A stretch of 64,000 nt of DNA from Pisaster brevispinus (GCA_023634235.1 JAMKCF010000014.1:9890001-9954000); one strand, 5' to 3'. Counted from the first letter of the stretch, positions 28,020 to 39,230 are shown. Program-made: numbers and translations. Notes: generated from the letters alone by a model not told the origin.

Positions 28020-28690
28020 CAATAACGTGGGATTTCACACATAGGCATTGCTAAATATTAAAATGCAGATTTCAGAAGCAAACGTGGGGGATTTCACGAG
28101 GCATGGCCGGGAAATGACCGAGAAATGAGAAATAGCCTTAGCGTATACGTCTAGACCGTTGCTTTTAATTAAAATTGTATATTGTTTTAGAACTGAGCGA
28201 TATGTTTTAGAGTGGGATAACATACGCCTTATATTAAAGTGCCTATTTCAGAACTTCATGTAGGGATTACATTAAGAATGACCAAGGAACGAGAACCGGT
28301 TACACTAGGTCATTAGAATTCGCTTTATAATAAAATGCATATTTCAGAACTTAATGATAATTTTAGAGTCAGTGGGATTACAACAAGAACGTCCATGAAC
28401 GACTGAGGAACGAGAACTGGTTCCCCCTAGATCATTAGAAATCGATTTATATTAAAATACACATTTCAGAACGGAATTATACTATTTTAGCGTGGGATTA
28501 CACAAAGAAAGACCACGAATGACCAAAAAACGAGAACGGGCTGATAGCTCACACCCGTTAATTCAAACTCGCCTTATGTTAAAAAGCATTCTTAAGAACT
28601 GAACAACATTTTATTTTGACTTCACGGAGCATGGTCGGGAGTGACCGACGAACGGCAACGGGTTGTTATAGCTTGAGAATTATACCACAG
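28020..28690. repeat. Degenerate tandem array, unit ~95-175 bp
   Basis: About five units, each with an attaaaatgcatatttcagaa-like phrase (near 28,071, 28,247, 28,343, 28,465 and 28,595), then gtgggattacac and gaccaaggaacgagaac-like phrases. Units are diverged and unequal in length. Noncoding. Confidence 0.65.
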
Positions 28691-29599
28691 ATCATTGTAG
28701 AGCGACGCATTAGCTTTTAAACCCTTTCAAGACTCTTATGGAGTCAATAGAGAAAAAAACAACTTACGGTTTTAATGAATCTTTATGGCAACGAATTCTT
28801 CATACAGCTCACTGTGCTCGAAGTGAACGAGCGAGCGTGTTGTCCAAGCCTCACAGCATTAACACAATAGTGCGATTTTTAAGCAGATATTCTCACCCCG
28901 TTTTTTTAATAGAATTTGGCCATTAAAGGAAATATTTGTTTACAAAAAACAAACTGTGGTGCACTTATCGACAGAAAGATAATTTTTGTCAATCAATACG
29001 TCATGCATTAAATAAATGGGGGACACAATATGTGATGGATGAAGTCTTAAGTACTGTCGACGATAATTTTTCTATTTTCTTCCAACGGGTGTTTTTATTT
29101 TACCTATATTTTCCCGACATTCATAGCTTTTGATTTCTTTCTTAATATATTGTGATATACTTTAAATTTGCAGCTTAAAAGGTACCGGTATAGGGAAAAT
29201 GTATAATTTCATTAAAATTATTGAAAAGCAAAAAAAAATTCTACACTTTTGTGAAGACAGTCTATCCGTACATTGATGAAAGCGATGCCAGTTTTCCATA
29301 AACTGGGATAGTCCGACAGTGTGAGAAAACAAGATTTGGAATGTCCCCAAGTTTGCCAAATAAATGGGATAAATTCCAAGGAAGTAACACACACAACCGT
29401 CTCACAGCAGTAAACAACGTGGATTTTCTTTCCGATAATCCACGAGATGTGTCAGACGATATTCATTTCATCCCAGCTATCCTAAGCTGGATCATCCTAG
29501 TGTTACTGAAATGTCAATATATAAGTCTCTCCATCTGCTCAACTTGGTATTCATCAGACAGCACCTACCAAACCACAGTATACCTAGAAACTATGACAT

Positions 29600-30010
29600 T
29601 TTATATACCTTGGTTTGACAGATAATATTCTATAGCCGATCGCTACTTTTTATGGTTACATGATTATGATACCACTTATAGCACAAAACTGTTGGCTATG
29701 TACAAATTATGTTTTTGTATATACCTTGGTTTGACGGATAATAATCTAAAGCCGACCGCTACTTTTTATGGTTACAAAGGCCTTTGCGATATAACTCGAC
29801 GCACAAAACTATAGGCTATGTAGAAAAATGTATAATAATAATAACAAATTTTACCTGGGTTTTGAGAAAATCATAATATATAGGTATACACGACTTTAGG
29901 ATTGACACGATATAAGTTATAGGACCAAATTATAGACTATAATATGTATTAATCTTTTGAGATTTTTTTTTATATATAACGTTGGTTTTTACAGATATTT
30001 TAAAAGTTAG
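29600..30010. repeat. Degenerate tandem array, unit ~116-130 bp
   Basis: Units start with tataccttggtttgacag (29,603), tataccttggtttgacgg (29,719), a diverged tacctgggttttgag (about 29,849) and cgttggtttttacag (about 29,977). The first two also share gccgatcgctactttttatg and tatggttaca. Noncoding. Confidence 0.7.
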
Positions 30011-32035
30011 AATAACTTTGACGAAAAGTTTACTTAACTACAAAATAAGTGTATTGCATGTCGGCCTAATGGTACTTTTTGTAACTACTCGGCACTATAT
30101 TGTCACCATAAATTATTATCTGATCCGTTAAGGCCTACATGGCTTTATTAGCAAGTATTCGTCTGATATCGTTAACAATTACACCTCAGTATATCCAATA
30201 TTACGTAATAACTTTGAAATGTTCATATTTTGAACAAATAGTTTACCCTATTTAAAGGAGAATAAGATTAATATAACAATGCCTTATAAACACATAATTT
30301 CTTTAGATTCATAAAGCTATACAAAAATAACGGTTGCTCTTCGTTCAGATAGCATCTACGGAGGCACCAAACTTGGGCCTGTGGAAAATAAATTATGGCT
30401 CAACTTGAGTTCTACGCACAGATAAGAGTCGCGAGCCAGAGTTCATATTTCCTATAAATCTAAGTGTGAGATCGTGACACTTAATCACCGTGGGCGGTGC
30501 TCCGTGGGGACAGCCGGAGGGGGTTTTCCTACACTTATATGCATGGGTGGGCTTGTCGTTAAAGGTATATTATACAACATCATTGTTATTATTATTTTTA
30601 TTTTTTTTACTTTTTTCAAAAGGAATATTCATTTCAATCTTCCAGCTGTCAATAAACACACCATCTGAAAAAAACCTGTGGATATTTCATTAAATTGGTT
30701 GGTCATGTCTTTAAGTATTATAAAACAATGAAGACGGTTATGTTTAGCCAGTGTTTCTATTTACGTCAAATTATGCGATTATGTTTATTGCGGCAATCGA
30801 AACAAGTGGTAGCAATTTGGGTCCTTAAAAGCTATTTTTCTCGACTTTGACAGCATTTCAGACGAAATCATTTATCTGGAAAACTGGTACTTTATATTAA
30901 TCTTTGAGCTTTCATACTGAAATTAACAATTACCATTCCAATACCAAACTATTGTCTTTAGAGTGTAGATTTTCACTCCGCTCTTGGCATGTGATGCACA
31001 AGAAAATGGAACCACGCCTTTTTAATAATCTTCTGGAGATGTTATTGCAAATTATAAATGGTGAAATATTCCAGCGTATAGGTCACGGATCTGAGTACAC
31101 CATTTTTCGTAGGTCAAGGGTCATAGTCTCACTAGAGTATAACAAGGAGGAATCAGTACAACTGATAGGCAGGTGTTTTTACACCTTTTTCAAGATGCTA
31201 CTGTTTTTGCCGTGTTCCCAGTCTCCAGGACCATGATTGAATACCTAATTCCATTTTACAAAAGGGAACAGACTATTAAGGCCTTCCAGCCTCAGTTTGG
31301 GTTGCTTGAGTTTGAATGGGGTGGGAAACAAGATGGCTGCAGCACGCTAAAGGTCTATGCAAGTATTTTAATCCAGGTACATGTATTCGAATACCAATTC
31401 TTGACCAACCACCGACTTCAAGTCTTAACTCCAACCTCAAGGGGGAAATTGTTTACAATTATTCTCGTCACTTACCCCTTTGAATGGCTGAGGTGAACAA
31501 TACTACTCACACGCTATCGCTGGTGGTATAGCATGTCTGTCTTTCAGACGGCAATATAAGGAAGACAGCGTAAATCGAAACACGTCATACGTGCACACCC
31601 CCCTTTGGTTCTACATCAGGGGCTACGGGTTACGTTAATGGTCGGATTACACTTTGGTATCAGCGGAACCACTGCAATGCGGCGTGTGTCCATTTTCTAT
31701 GATGTAGAAACACCACCCCCCCCCCCCCCAAGGCGTTTCCGTTAGAATGTATTGCGTACTTATATGTTCTTCGAATCGGATTTCAAGAAAATTTTACGGT
31801 TGATTTTTCTACACATCTCCTTTTCAAGATATTATTTTGTCGGCCTGAGGCCTGTTGAGAAAAATCATGGCTCAGCTTTTGCATCCAGGACTTTGCAATA
31901 ACAAAACTAAAATTTTATTTGATTACCTGCTCGTTTCTATAAAACGAAAAACACACCTCGCGGTGTCCACACATTATATTATGAATGGTTTGAGCATTCT
32001 GCTTCTGAGGTATAGTGTTTTGTGACTGCACTCAC
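30011..32035. other. Probable neuroligin-like intron 1 (minus strand), no other gene seen
   Basis: This begins at the 5' splice site of the minus-strand exon and continues leftwards. An R3 repeat copy lies at about 31,200-31,350 and C-rich runs near 31,710. The open frames at 30,904-31,496 run through this repeat and are not called as genes. Confidence 0.4.
31200..31350. repeat. Dispersed repeat family R3, copy
   Basis: Ordered phrases gggaacagactattaaggcc, ccagcctcagtttgggttgc and acaagatggctgcagcac match the copy at 27,440-27,600, with divergence. Confidence 0.5.
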
Positions 32036-32501
32036 CTTTTGCAGGTACGTAAACATTGAGGAAAAGGCAGTCCTCGTCCATGATTTGAAGATAGGGCCAT
32101 CTGTGTCTTAGAGGCTCACTCTTCCACCTCGGCATGTCCGCTTCGGCCGTCCGAACAACCTGCGGACACGCAGGGGAAAGTTTGGTTGCGTTCCGGACCT
32201 CCGTCCAGCTATCTGGGGGAGACTGTGGAGGGCGAAAGCGCAGGTGACCGGTAGGGGGCCTCGCGTACGGTACCCCAAGGTACTGATCCACGGCACTAAG
32301 GTGACGGTTTCTCAGATGGACCCGTTGGCCCCGTATGCGACCCCCGGGTACGGCAACCACACCCGCTGGACCGATAACTCTGGTGGTGTCTCTTGTGTCC
32401 GTCTGCCCGTCTATCCTCAAAGCAAGAAATATCTGCAGCACTAGTATCACAACACCCCATCTCATCGCGAAGTGCACATACATCGTCTCCTGAAAACCCA
32501 T
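32036..32501 (-). CDS. Neuroligin/cholinesterase-like protein, first coding exon (partial)
   Basis: This encodes the N-terminus of a type-B carboxylesterase-fold protein, closest in my reading to neuroligins: synaptic, membrane-anchored adhesion proteins with an inactive esterase domain. There is a signal-peptide-like stretch (MRWGVVILVLQIFLALRIDG), then GRIRGQ, the conserved DQYLGVPYARPPTGHLRF and SWTEVRNATKL blocks, a Cys in ACPQ and the type-B esterase signature EDCLFLNVYVP; the two Cys fit the conserved first disulfide. In-frame ATGs are at 32,501, 32,483 and 32,465; I use the most upstream, but the leader fits the latter two better. A tttcag lies just after the first ATG, so the exon could begin at about 32,489. 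The exon ends at a GCAAAAG|GTGAGT donor (phase 1). Active-site residues would be in later exons, which I do not find, so neuroligin versus active esterase is undecided. Confidence 0.8.
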
Positions 32502-33550
32502 GCCGCCAGTAAATGCTTGAACCTTGAACAAACTAAAAGTTGATTTGATACAAAACGGTATACATCCGTGCCTGGTTTACCAAAGTGAATACATTTGTTG
32601 TTATACGAGCGGGAAATCTCGGCTGCCGCCGCGCACCGTACACACAAACTAAACCACTCACCGACGCCCAGCGCGCATCTGGTCAATCCAACGTCAGTGT
32701 TATTAGCGGAATTGACGCTTTTCCGAGCCTATACTCATCGCCCAACACGACTGACTGGAGTTCAATTACAATCTTGTGCCCGTTCGATTCGGCTGTAGAG
32801 GGGGAGCTACGACGGTGAGTAAGCCAACGCACGGTACACGGGCTCCGCCATCCGATGGTGTCACAACACAAACACATAACGGGTCCAATTAATGTAAAAA
32901 TATTGATTGCATCTAGGTAACAATATGACGACAGAAGGTTCGCTGATAACCAGTTCTGGTGGTTTCATGGCTACACTTAATATTATTCCAATCGCCAAAT
33001 GGGTCCGTGAATCGATGGACTTATTGTTTTTATGTGCCAGCAATATTTTCCTGGTAAGGGATACCAGTGGCGCCAACGAGGTCCCGAATCCGTCGATATT
33101 AATCGAAACTCTAGTGTTTGTATAATTTCTTCACTCTACAAAGTGTTTTCCCAACCCTCTGACAAATAAAGACTTTACTTTTTATGTGTTTGAGTATAAA
33201 ATAATAAGAGAAAACTAAATGTTACCTGAAATTAACTGATATAAGGAAATTATTGTGTTTGGCCCACGAGTTGATGTATGACCTCCCCACCCCCCCCCCC
33301 CAACGCCACAACCTGATGGTATAAATGGTCGTAGCATTTTAAATCCAATGCGTGGGCACTGCTTAATCTCACGAGGAAATTATAATTATAAGAATTATAA
33401 AGGATGGCAAAAAAAAATACACCAGGTACCGTAACAGATCAAATGAAAAGGAAGAATAAGCCATACAAAACAATTAGTCATCATTGTTCAATGTATGTCA
33501 AAGGACTTCTTCTTTTTTTTAATAGTAACATTTTTTTACATACCTTAAAC
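32502..33550. other. 5' flank of the neuroligin-like exon
   Basis: Upstream (on the minus strand) of the neuroligin-like exon. It may contain 5' UTR and promoter, but I see no clear TATA/Inr pair. An A-rich C-run lies near 33,290. No other exon seen. Confidence 0.35.
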
Positions 33551-33552
33551 TA

Positions 33553-33829
33553 CAGTCGACTCTCGTTATTTATATTCAGCATATTTGTGTCTTTGTGTAG
33601 TTTGTTTTTGTGTATTGTTTGTGTGCAAGGGAATTTTCTTCCATGATGGGACCAAAACTGAATTGATGAATAACTTGATCAGACGGACTGACCAAATTAC
33701 CTCAGGAACGTTGTTATGAGAGGACAGCAAAACAAAGAAACACAAACTGGAAATGAGATTCGGTCAGAATGTACTCTTTGTAAACAGCACCTCTTTATAA
33801 CACGCTCTTTATATAACGAGGGTTGACTG
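33553..33829. mobile_element. Mariner/pogo-type MITE with TA target duplication
   Basis: Terminal inverted repeats cagtcgactctcgttat (33,553 onward) and ataacgagggttgactg (ending 33,829) are flanked by TA on both sides (33,551-33,552 and 33,830-33,831). This matches the TIR and TA duplication style of Tc1/mariner/pogo (Tigger-like) elements. The 277 bp interior encodes no transposase, so it is non-autonomous. Confidence 0.85.
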
Positions 33830-34979
33830 TACATAAATTGTTTCTGAAAATGAGACATGTAGGCTAGCCTACAGAAGTTTTACAGCATGTAAATTATATG
33901 GACATCTGTAAAAACATTTAGATTTTCAATTTTACCAACGTTAGTATCTCTTATGCATACCCTTGCCCTTTTTGGATGAACAGACATCGACTGGCCTCTT
34001 TTGGTTTCACGGCCCTGTGAGGGCGACATTCTGTCTGATTTGAAATGATTTTTCTCAGAAAAGTGACGTCGAATGGCACCCGATTAAAATACCTGGAAAC
34101 TACGGCGATGTAAACACTGCCCTCTGTTGTCGCACAGCCTCATACAAACTAGTTGATAAGCCGGGTGCAGCACACGAACAAGCATCCCATAGCAACCAAT
34201 GCTAAGTGCTAAATATTCATACAAATACTCACAAAATATGAACGATTCTGTCAGCCTCTTGAAAACAAGTCAAGAAAAATATTTTCTGACACCTAAACTT
34301 TCTTCTTCTTATTAGTGGTTAGCCGGTTGTGTATTGAGCTACTGAAAATACTTTTAGTTTAGTAGTTTATGATTTTTTTTTTTAATGTCATAATATTGTT
34401 GTGGAAGTAAAAATTAGCCATGATATAATTATATGAAAGTTTCATTATAGAAGAAAAAGTTGCATTACTGAGCGCATGGAACGAAATATCATTCATTAGT
34501 TTTATTGTTTATGTTTTAATATGTGTCTTTATTAGTCTATAGTCACAATGCTAGTTTTCCGTATTGGTCACCGGTTGAGAATGCAGCATCGAGTGGCTCG
34601 GAGGGGTGCACCCCAATAAATTAACTCCTATAGAATACAGTGCAAAATGATAAATATTCAAAAATACATAACAAAATACTGTGGCGGAGACCGCTTTTTG
34701 CTTAACCTTATTATAGAGTTGTTGAGACAATTTAAATTATCTCTTATTTATAATGCCCTGCTAATTCATTGCTTTTTCCCTTTGTATTTATAAACTGAGT
34801 GTTCACACATTTGGTTACGTGATTTGGACGGTGCGTTCGCGTGCGCGTTTGCGCACGCTGACCAACTGAAAACGCGCAGGCTACCGAATGGGTTTACATT
34901 TATGTTCTTATTATTTTCATGTTAACCAATCAGTTCCCTGGTTTAGGCAAGCTGCGTGCAGCGCGCATTTCTTCTAGAC

Positions 34980-35046
34980 TATATAAAGCGATGAAAACTT
35001 AAGCTCAGGGCTCAGTCTTCCAGACGGGTACGACGTTACAAGACCA
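34980..35046 (+). promoter_or_regulatory. Strong core promoter: TATA box, Initiator and DPE at canonical spacing
   Basis: TATATAAAG at 34,980-34,988 is followed by an Initiator TCAGTC at 35,012-35,017 (consensus TCAKTY; +1 A at 35,014, with the TATAAAG T at -32). AGACC at 35,041-35,045 falls exactly at +28 and fits the DPE consensus RGWYV. An AATAAA follows at 35,307. No protein-coding gene follows: the longest frame inside is about 23 codons. It may drive a short noncoding RNA, serve as an alternative first exon, or be the promoter within a solo LTR. Confidence 0.6.
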
Positions 35047-35330
35047 AAGACCTGAAGATGTAAACAACACAGATGCCAGTGACAAAGAAACACAAGATAC
35101 TCTTATAACTTACACTTTTATTAGATGATGCGCGCTCAGCCACGACTACCAAAACTGTTGTGTGCGATCATTCCAATACAATTATAATTCAGCGGACTGG
35201 TTGCTATTCTATTCTTGTATACAGTAATATTTTGCCAAGATGACCTTGGCATGCAGAGTTCAACCTATTAAATCAAGAGAGGGCGCTATGTACATTTTAA
35301 TGACTGAATAAAGTATTACACACATTATAA
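35014..35330 (+). ncRNA. Possible short unspliced transcript of unknown nature
   Basis: This runs from the predicted start at 35,014 to just past an AATAAA polyadenylation signal at 35,307-35,312, giving about 320 nt. In-frame ATGs give only peptides of 11, 20 and 23 residues. I infer a transcript from promoter and poly(A) signals only. An LTR (R-U5 region) is an equally good explanation, although I could not find TG...CA ends with a target duplication. Confidence 0.3.
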
Positions 35331-36130
35331 ATTGGAACCTCCGACTGAACGAGTTTATTATTTCATCAAGTCTGCTGTATGTCCATTATTAAAGAGTTGT
35401 AAACATCCTCTCCGAAACTTCTAGGACAACGACACGTGGTTCAAGATACACTTCATTACAGGGACCTCGAATCGTTACATTTCTTACGAAGTCTCACAGC
35501 TTTTTACTGTAAAGGGGAAATTATCCACATTGACTCTTGAACTTGTATCCTCTGCTCAATTTAATATGGGGAGTCCCTGGGCCTGTCGAGTTATTCCCCC
35601 TCTAAAGAAAAACGCCGGCCCCTACACCGGTGTAAGTTTCCAATCGTACGAGCATCAATCTCGAAAAATGTCCCTAAACCTTGCTCTCAGCAAATTGGAC
35701 CATTTATTGCAGGGCCTATGCCATCCAAAAATACATCAAGTAGGAAGACAACAAAACCCCAGGTCACAATTGGGTAACATTTTAACACTGTTCCCCTTTT
35801 ATTGAGCCCTAAAATCTGTCTAATGAAGAATATTTTGAGGGCCTATAAAATATTAATGAGGACGGCGCTCTGTTTTCTCCCGGAGGGACTGGGTAAGTCC
35901 ACGAATCAGGACCCATACGTTTGTTTGATACAGATATCTCTTCTCCAGTAGTTCGTGTTGCGATATAGGCAACTACGGTAACAAGACGAACGTCACCAAA
36001 TCAAGACTAGTCTTTGGTAATACCATGTGATGCCTCTTCATTGTAGTTAGCAGTAGTCAACTGTGTCAGAAATAAATAAAAATCACGCCATGAAATCATG
36101 TAATTTCAGCAATGAGCTGAAGAGCGATCC
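35331..36130. other. Noncoding stretch, no recognised gene
   Basis: An open frame of 91 codons at 35,530-35,805 shows no family resemblance. No repeats recognised. Confidence 0.35.
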
Positions 36131-36300
36131 ATTTATAGACCCCAAGCACAACGCGCAGCGCACTCACACGCGCCTATCCTGTCCACCATTTTGGGAGTCA
36201 AAATCGTACACAAAACATGCACAAAAGTTTTGACTTCCAAAATGATGGAAATAGTTGACGCACGTTGTTCGGATGTGCATTCCGACTTGTGCAATGCATC
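36131..36300. mobile_element. MITE-like element, CGCGCAGCG family, copy
   Basis: It starts ttatagaccccaagcac, followed by aacgcgcagcgcactca, gtccaccattttgggagtca and gacttccaaaatgatggaaa, matching the copies at 7,341 and 50,401. The right end (about acttgtgcaatgcatca) is approximate. Confidence 0.55.
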
Positions 36301-37042
36301 AGCGTGTGGCAATCGGTCATTGCAGAGCAATAGTTTGAGAATGAAGGCAGTCGACTCATTTTGACCGAGCTCATGGGGGCACTTTTATCTGCAAATTATT
36401 TTCCTGGCATCACAATTCCAGTCTTTCCTTATTTGGACTGCCTGTATGTTGCAATCTTGTACCAATGTCCAAATAAATGATAACAAAAATAGTTGGAATA
36501 AACAAAACTGTTCGTTTTGATTGTTTGGCATCACGCAAGTTTGGTCCTCACGTGCCCCGCACTTACGTATGCTGTCAAGATTACTAATTGATGAAAAATT
36601 AATGGAAAAAAAAACACACAAAAAATTTGCACTGATTATACCTCAGATAATTACTGTTTTTTACGGAGCACGTTTTTGTTCTGAGTGTTTACAAAATACA
36701 AGTGAATTTTTCCCCTTATAATGGTTTTCCGACGCCACCGTTTCCGTAACAACGAATCGCGTTAATTATGCATTGGGACCATTATGGATGCCCTAATGGG
36801 CTCTCTAAAAAAAAAGACAACCGGAAAGACCACTTAATTTAACACTAAGACTAATCGCCTTGGCGATTTGTGTGGCACGTATGCATATTCTGGTCAGTCA
36901 TATCGCCGTTACACTCGCGTTGGTTTCTATACGTGTGGAGTGCCACACCTTACAATCAAAATAATTTTGATTGTAATATTCACGCAGTCAAAGTGAACGA
37001 GTGGACAAGTGAACAGTGAGAGCGAGCTAGGTGTGTCACAAA

Positions 37043-37594
37043 ATGGCCTGTCGAGTTATTGCCGCGATTGATTACATTTTGGTGCTCCTGTCTGTCATCA
37101 TCCTGGTAACCAAGGGTGTCAATGCCTTGAGAGGCTGCCCTGATGGATGGGTGGCCTATGCTGATTCTTGCTACTTGGGTCTGGATGGATCCATGAATGG
37201 CGACTGGTCCACCGCCGTAATGCAGTGTGATCGTAGAAACGCATCCATAATGGTCCCAAGCTCAGATTGGGAGAATAAATTCATATTTACTTCGTTTCGG
37301 CACCGTGGAAATTCAGAAGGTGTTTGGATCAATTGTAATGACGCTGAAGTTGAATATGCTTGGAACTGCTACGAGGACGGTAAAAATCTTACTGGGTATC
37401 GGAAGTGGGAGCCAGATCAACCAGATGATGATATATGGGAAACGGTTCAGGATTATGGCTTCATGATAACCCTTGATTACAAGAATAATCCAGACATACT
37501 TGGCTATTGGGGTGATCTCCACAGAGATGCACCTCTGTTCATCGTCTGTGAGCGACCTCGTCAAGCAAGATGTGACCGGTCCACGAATGTGTAA
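37043..37594 (+). CDS. Secreted C-type lectin (CTLD), copy 1
   Basis: An intronless 183-residue protein: hydrophobic signal peptide (residues ~1-28) and one C-type lectin domain (~32-171). The CTLD has the long-form N-terminal pair CPDGW...SCY (C32, C43), then C62, C98, C109 and C169 in VCERP. A QPD motif at 126-128 is the tripeptide usually linked to galactose-type binding in calcium-dependent lectins, and WGD at 156-158 stands where WND is usual, so calcium/sugar binding is plausible but unproven. The start ATG at 37,043 is chosen because it aligns with the start of copy 2 at 42,965. C177 in the tail may be unpaired. Such lectins act in extracellular recognition or immunity. The stop (TAA) precedes a decayed PAN-like fragment. 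Confidence 0.88.
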   Translation: MACRVIAAIDYILVLLSVIILVTKGVNALRGCPDGWVAYADSCYLGLDGSMNGDWSTAVMQCDRRNASIMVPSSDWENKFIFTSFRHRGNSEGVWINCNDAEVEYAWNCYEDGKNLTGYRKWEPDQPDDDIWETVQDYGFMITLDYKNNPDILGYWGDLHRDAPLFIVCERPRQARCDRSTNV

Positions 37595-37617
37595 CGTTTA
37601 TTGTCTGACAGTATATG

Positions 37618-37783
37618 AGTCTACTTGTCACTTTGTGTCTCGCTGTGGTTTCGGCCAGACCATGCAAAGATATCCAACGGACACAGAAGCCGCCTGCAGA
37701 CGACGTCTCTCGTTCGATATGAAGCGGAGTTACCTACTACTATCTTTATTTCACATGTTTCTAAGTAACATGACTTTACGATG
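37618..37783 (+). pseudogene. PAN/apple-domain-like fragment, copy 1 (degenerate)
   Basis: Read in the frame at 37,629 it gives HFVSRCGFGQTMQRYPTDTE then AACRRRLSFDMKRS, ending in TGA. It is homologous to fragments at 43,543 and 44,034. Relative to copy 2 it lacks the CTECHDC segment, so the cysteine pattern of an apple domain is lost. A tgtctgacag just upstream resembles a 3' splice site shared with copy 3. Probably a relic of a CTLD-PAN gene. Confidence 0.5.
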
Positions 37784-38349
37784 AACATTGTCTTGTATGT
37801 AATCGTTTACTGAAAACGGAGCAAGATGGAGACTTTACAGGATTGCTGAACACTGTAGATTGACACATAACTTCTGCCTCTTCGATTACGCATTGAAAGC
37901 GGAGCAAGAGAACACATCTTTGTAGTTACCCGGCGATGAAAGACCTACGGTTAGGGACAATTTTTAGAGAGCAAACGTTTTGCTCCGTTTGTAGTTTTAG
38001 TCTTCTTTCTTCTGCCTTTTAACCACTTGAAAGATATAAAGAAAAGGCGAATAAGAAATAGTTCAAGTACTGTCGTAAAACATTAATCACCGTGCACATT
38101 TCGATTTCGTTCTAGATGCCGCTTGTTCCTTCTTTTTTTCTTCTAGGTTATGATATTAGCGTCATTAGACTTTTATCTGAATCATATTTGCTATTATATA
38201 AGTATGACTTAATGAGTATAAAATAACGAATCTCTTAGTACTCAATTATGATACACGTAAACTGCCCGAGGTGCCACTATAAGGCTCAGTATTCTAATCC
38301 ACAACGTGTGTATAAATCCCCGTGAATGCTGGAATCTCATACCCAGTCC
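37784..38349. other. Lectin 3' flank, first copy of the segmental duplication
   Basis: It shares ordered phrases with 44,200-44,880: cggagcaagatgg, gattacg...ttgaaag, gagcaaacgttttgc, gacttttatctgaatcat and cacgtgtgtataaatccccg. This places the duplication boundary beyond the coding region. No gene. Confidence 0.6.
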
Positions 38350-38356
38350 CACCCCT

Positions 38357-38520
38357 ATGGTGTTCTATAAAGGACACTTATCTGTTTTGTCGTGCGTGTG
38401 GAGAGGTCCGTCGTGCCTGTGAGCAAAGCGTTGTGCCTGTGGGCAAAGCTTTGCTCACAGGCACGACGGGCTCTCCACACGCACGTCAAAACAGATAAGT
38501 GTCCTTTATAGAACACCATA
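38357..38520. mobile_element. Near-perfect 164 bp hairpin element with 7 bp direct repeats
   Basis: The left arm (38,357-38,429) and right arm (38,448-38,519) are reverse complements over about 72 bp with only two or three differences, separated by an 18 bp loop. The ends are atggtgttctataaagg and cctttatagaacaccat. The direct repeat CACCCCT flanks it (38,350-38,356 and 38,521-38,527), as expected of a target-site duplication. No protein is encoded. Best explained as a foldback/MITE-type insertion; if transcribed it would fold into a long double-stranded hairpin. Confidence 0.8.
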
Positions 38521-38592
38521 CACCCCTCCCCGAAACACACAGCGGTCTCGAGTATGTTGTCGACCCCGTTAACCCCCCACACTCGCAGCCTA

Positions 38593-38829
38593 CATTCTTA
38601 AAACAAACCGGTCAGAATTGACCCGATTAGGGTTCCGTTTGTCATTTCTGGGTCAGTTTGACCCGGAATCTGTGTCTTAAAGACCAAGAAATGTGTCATA
38701 CTGGTGCAAAATTCGAGTGAAAATCTCCTTTTTTTAAAACCACTTTCTGGGTCAACCTGATCCAAAATCGGGTCAGACCCCATGCAACCCGTAATCTGGG
38801 TCAAGTCTGGCCCGGATGTTTTTAGAGTG
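38593..38829. mobile_element. TA-flanked MITE with GGGTCA...TGACCC subterminal motifs
   Basis: Terminal inverted repeats of about 32 bp: cattcttaaaacaaaccgg at the left, and the reverse of cactctaaaaacatccggg at the right. They are flanked by TA (38,591-38,592 and 38,830-38,831). The interior repeats gggtcag/ttgaccc in both orientations. Stowaway/mariner-like non-autonomous element. Confidence 0.75.
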
Positions 38830-38935
38830 TATTTCATCGGGGATTTAAGCCGGCGGTTGCTCATGTTCAATGTTATCAACAATTGTGTGCATCTCAATTT
38901 AAAAGCTGTAGTCCTGAGTAGACGTAATGTTCAAT

Positions 38936-39230
38936 TTGACAGAGAATATCGATACCGAATAATAATTGTAAGTAGAGATAGTGGAATACACTATGCGAAC
39001 TCACTACTATCCTGTTTCAGTGCAATTCTTACGTGCTTGCAAAAGGCAACAAGGTGCGCGATGGTTTTTCCTTCAGACGTAAAGGCAATGTAAGTGGGAA
39101 CACACGGTTCACAAAACTTGCTGAATACCCGCGAGACTTGACATGGTCTATCAAAGTACCATAACATCAAGTTATGTTGACAATCTCATTGTACCGTAGT
39201 TCAAGAAAATCACATGAAAGAATTCGTTTT
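38936..39230. repeat. Lectin-flank repeat, copy 1
   Basis: It contains tgacagagaatatcgatacc, cagacgtaaaggcaatgtaa, gggaacacacggttcacaaa, cgcgagacttgacatggtct and cattgtaccgtag in order. The same order is at 45,286-45,612 and 45,926-46,225. This is the distal part of the segmental duplication. Confidence 0.8.

Noticed and set aside
31974..32035. Extension of the neuroligin-like exon to the in-frame stop
   Set aside because: Similarity to the family ends at a strong AAG|GTGAGT donor at 32,036; the sequence beyond reads as intron.
37031..37042. Upstream GTG as start of lectin copy 1
   Set aside because: The ATG at 37,043 matches the start of copy 2 and precedes a good signal peptide; a GTG start is not expected in an animal gene.
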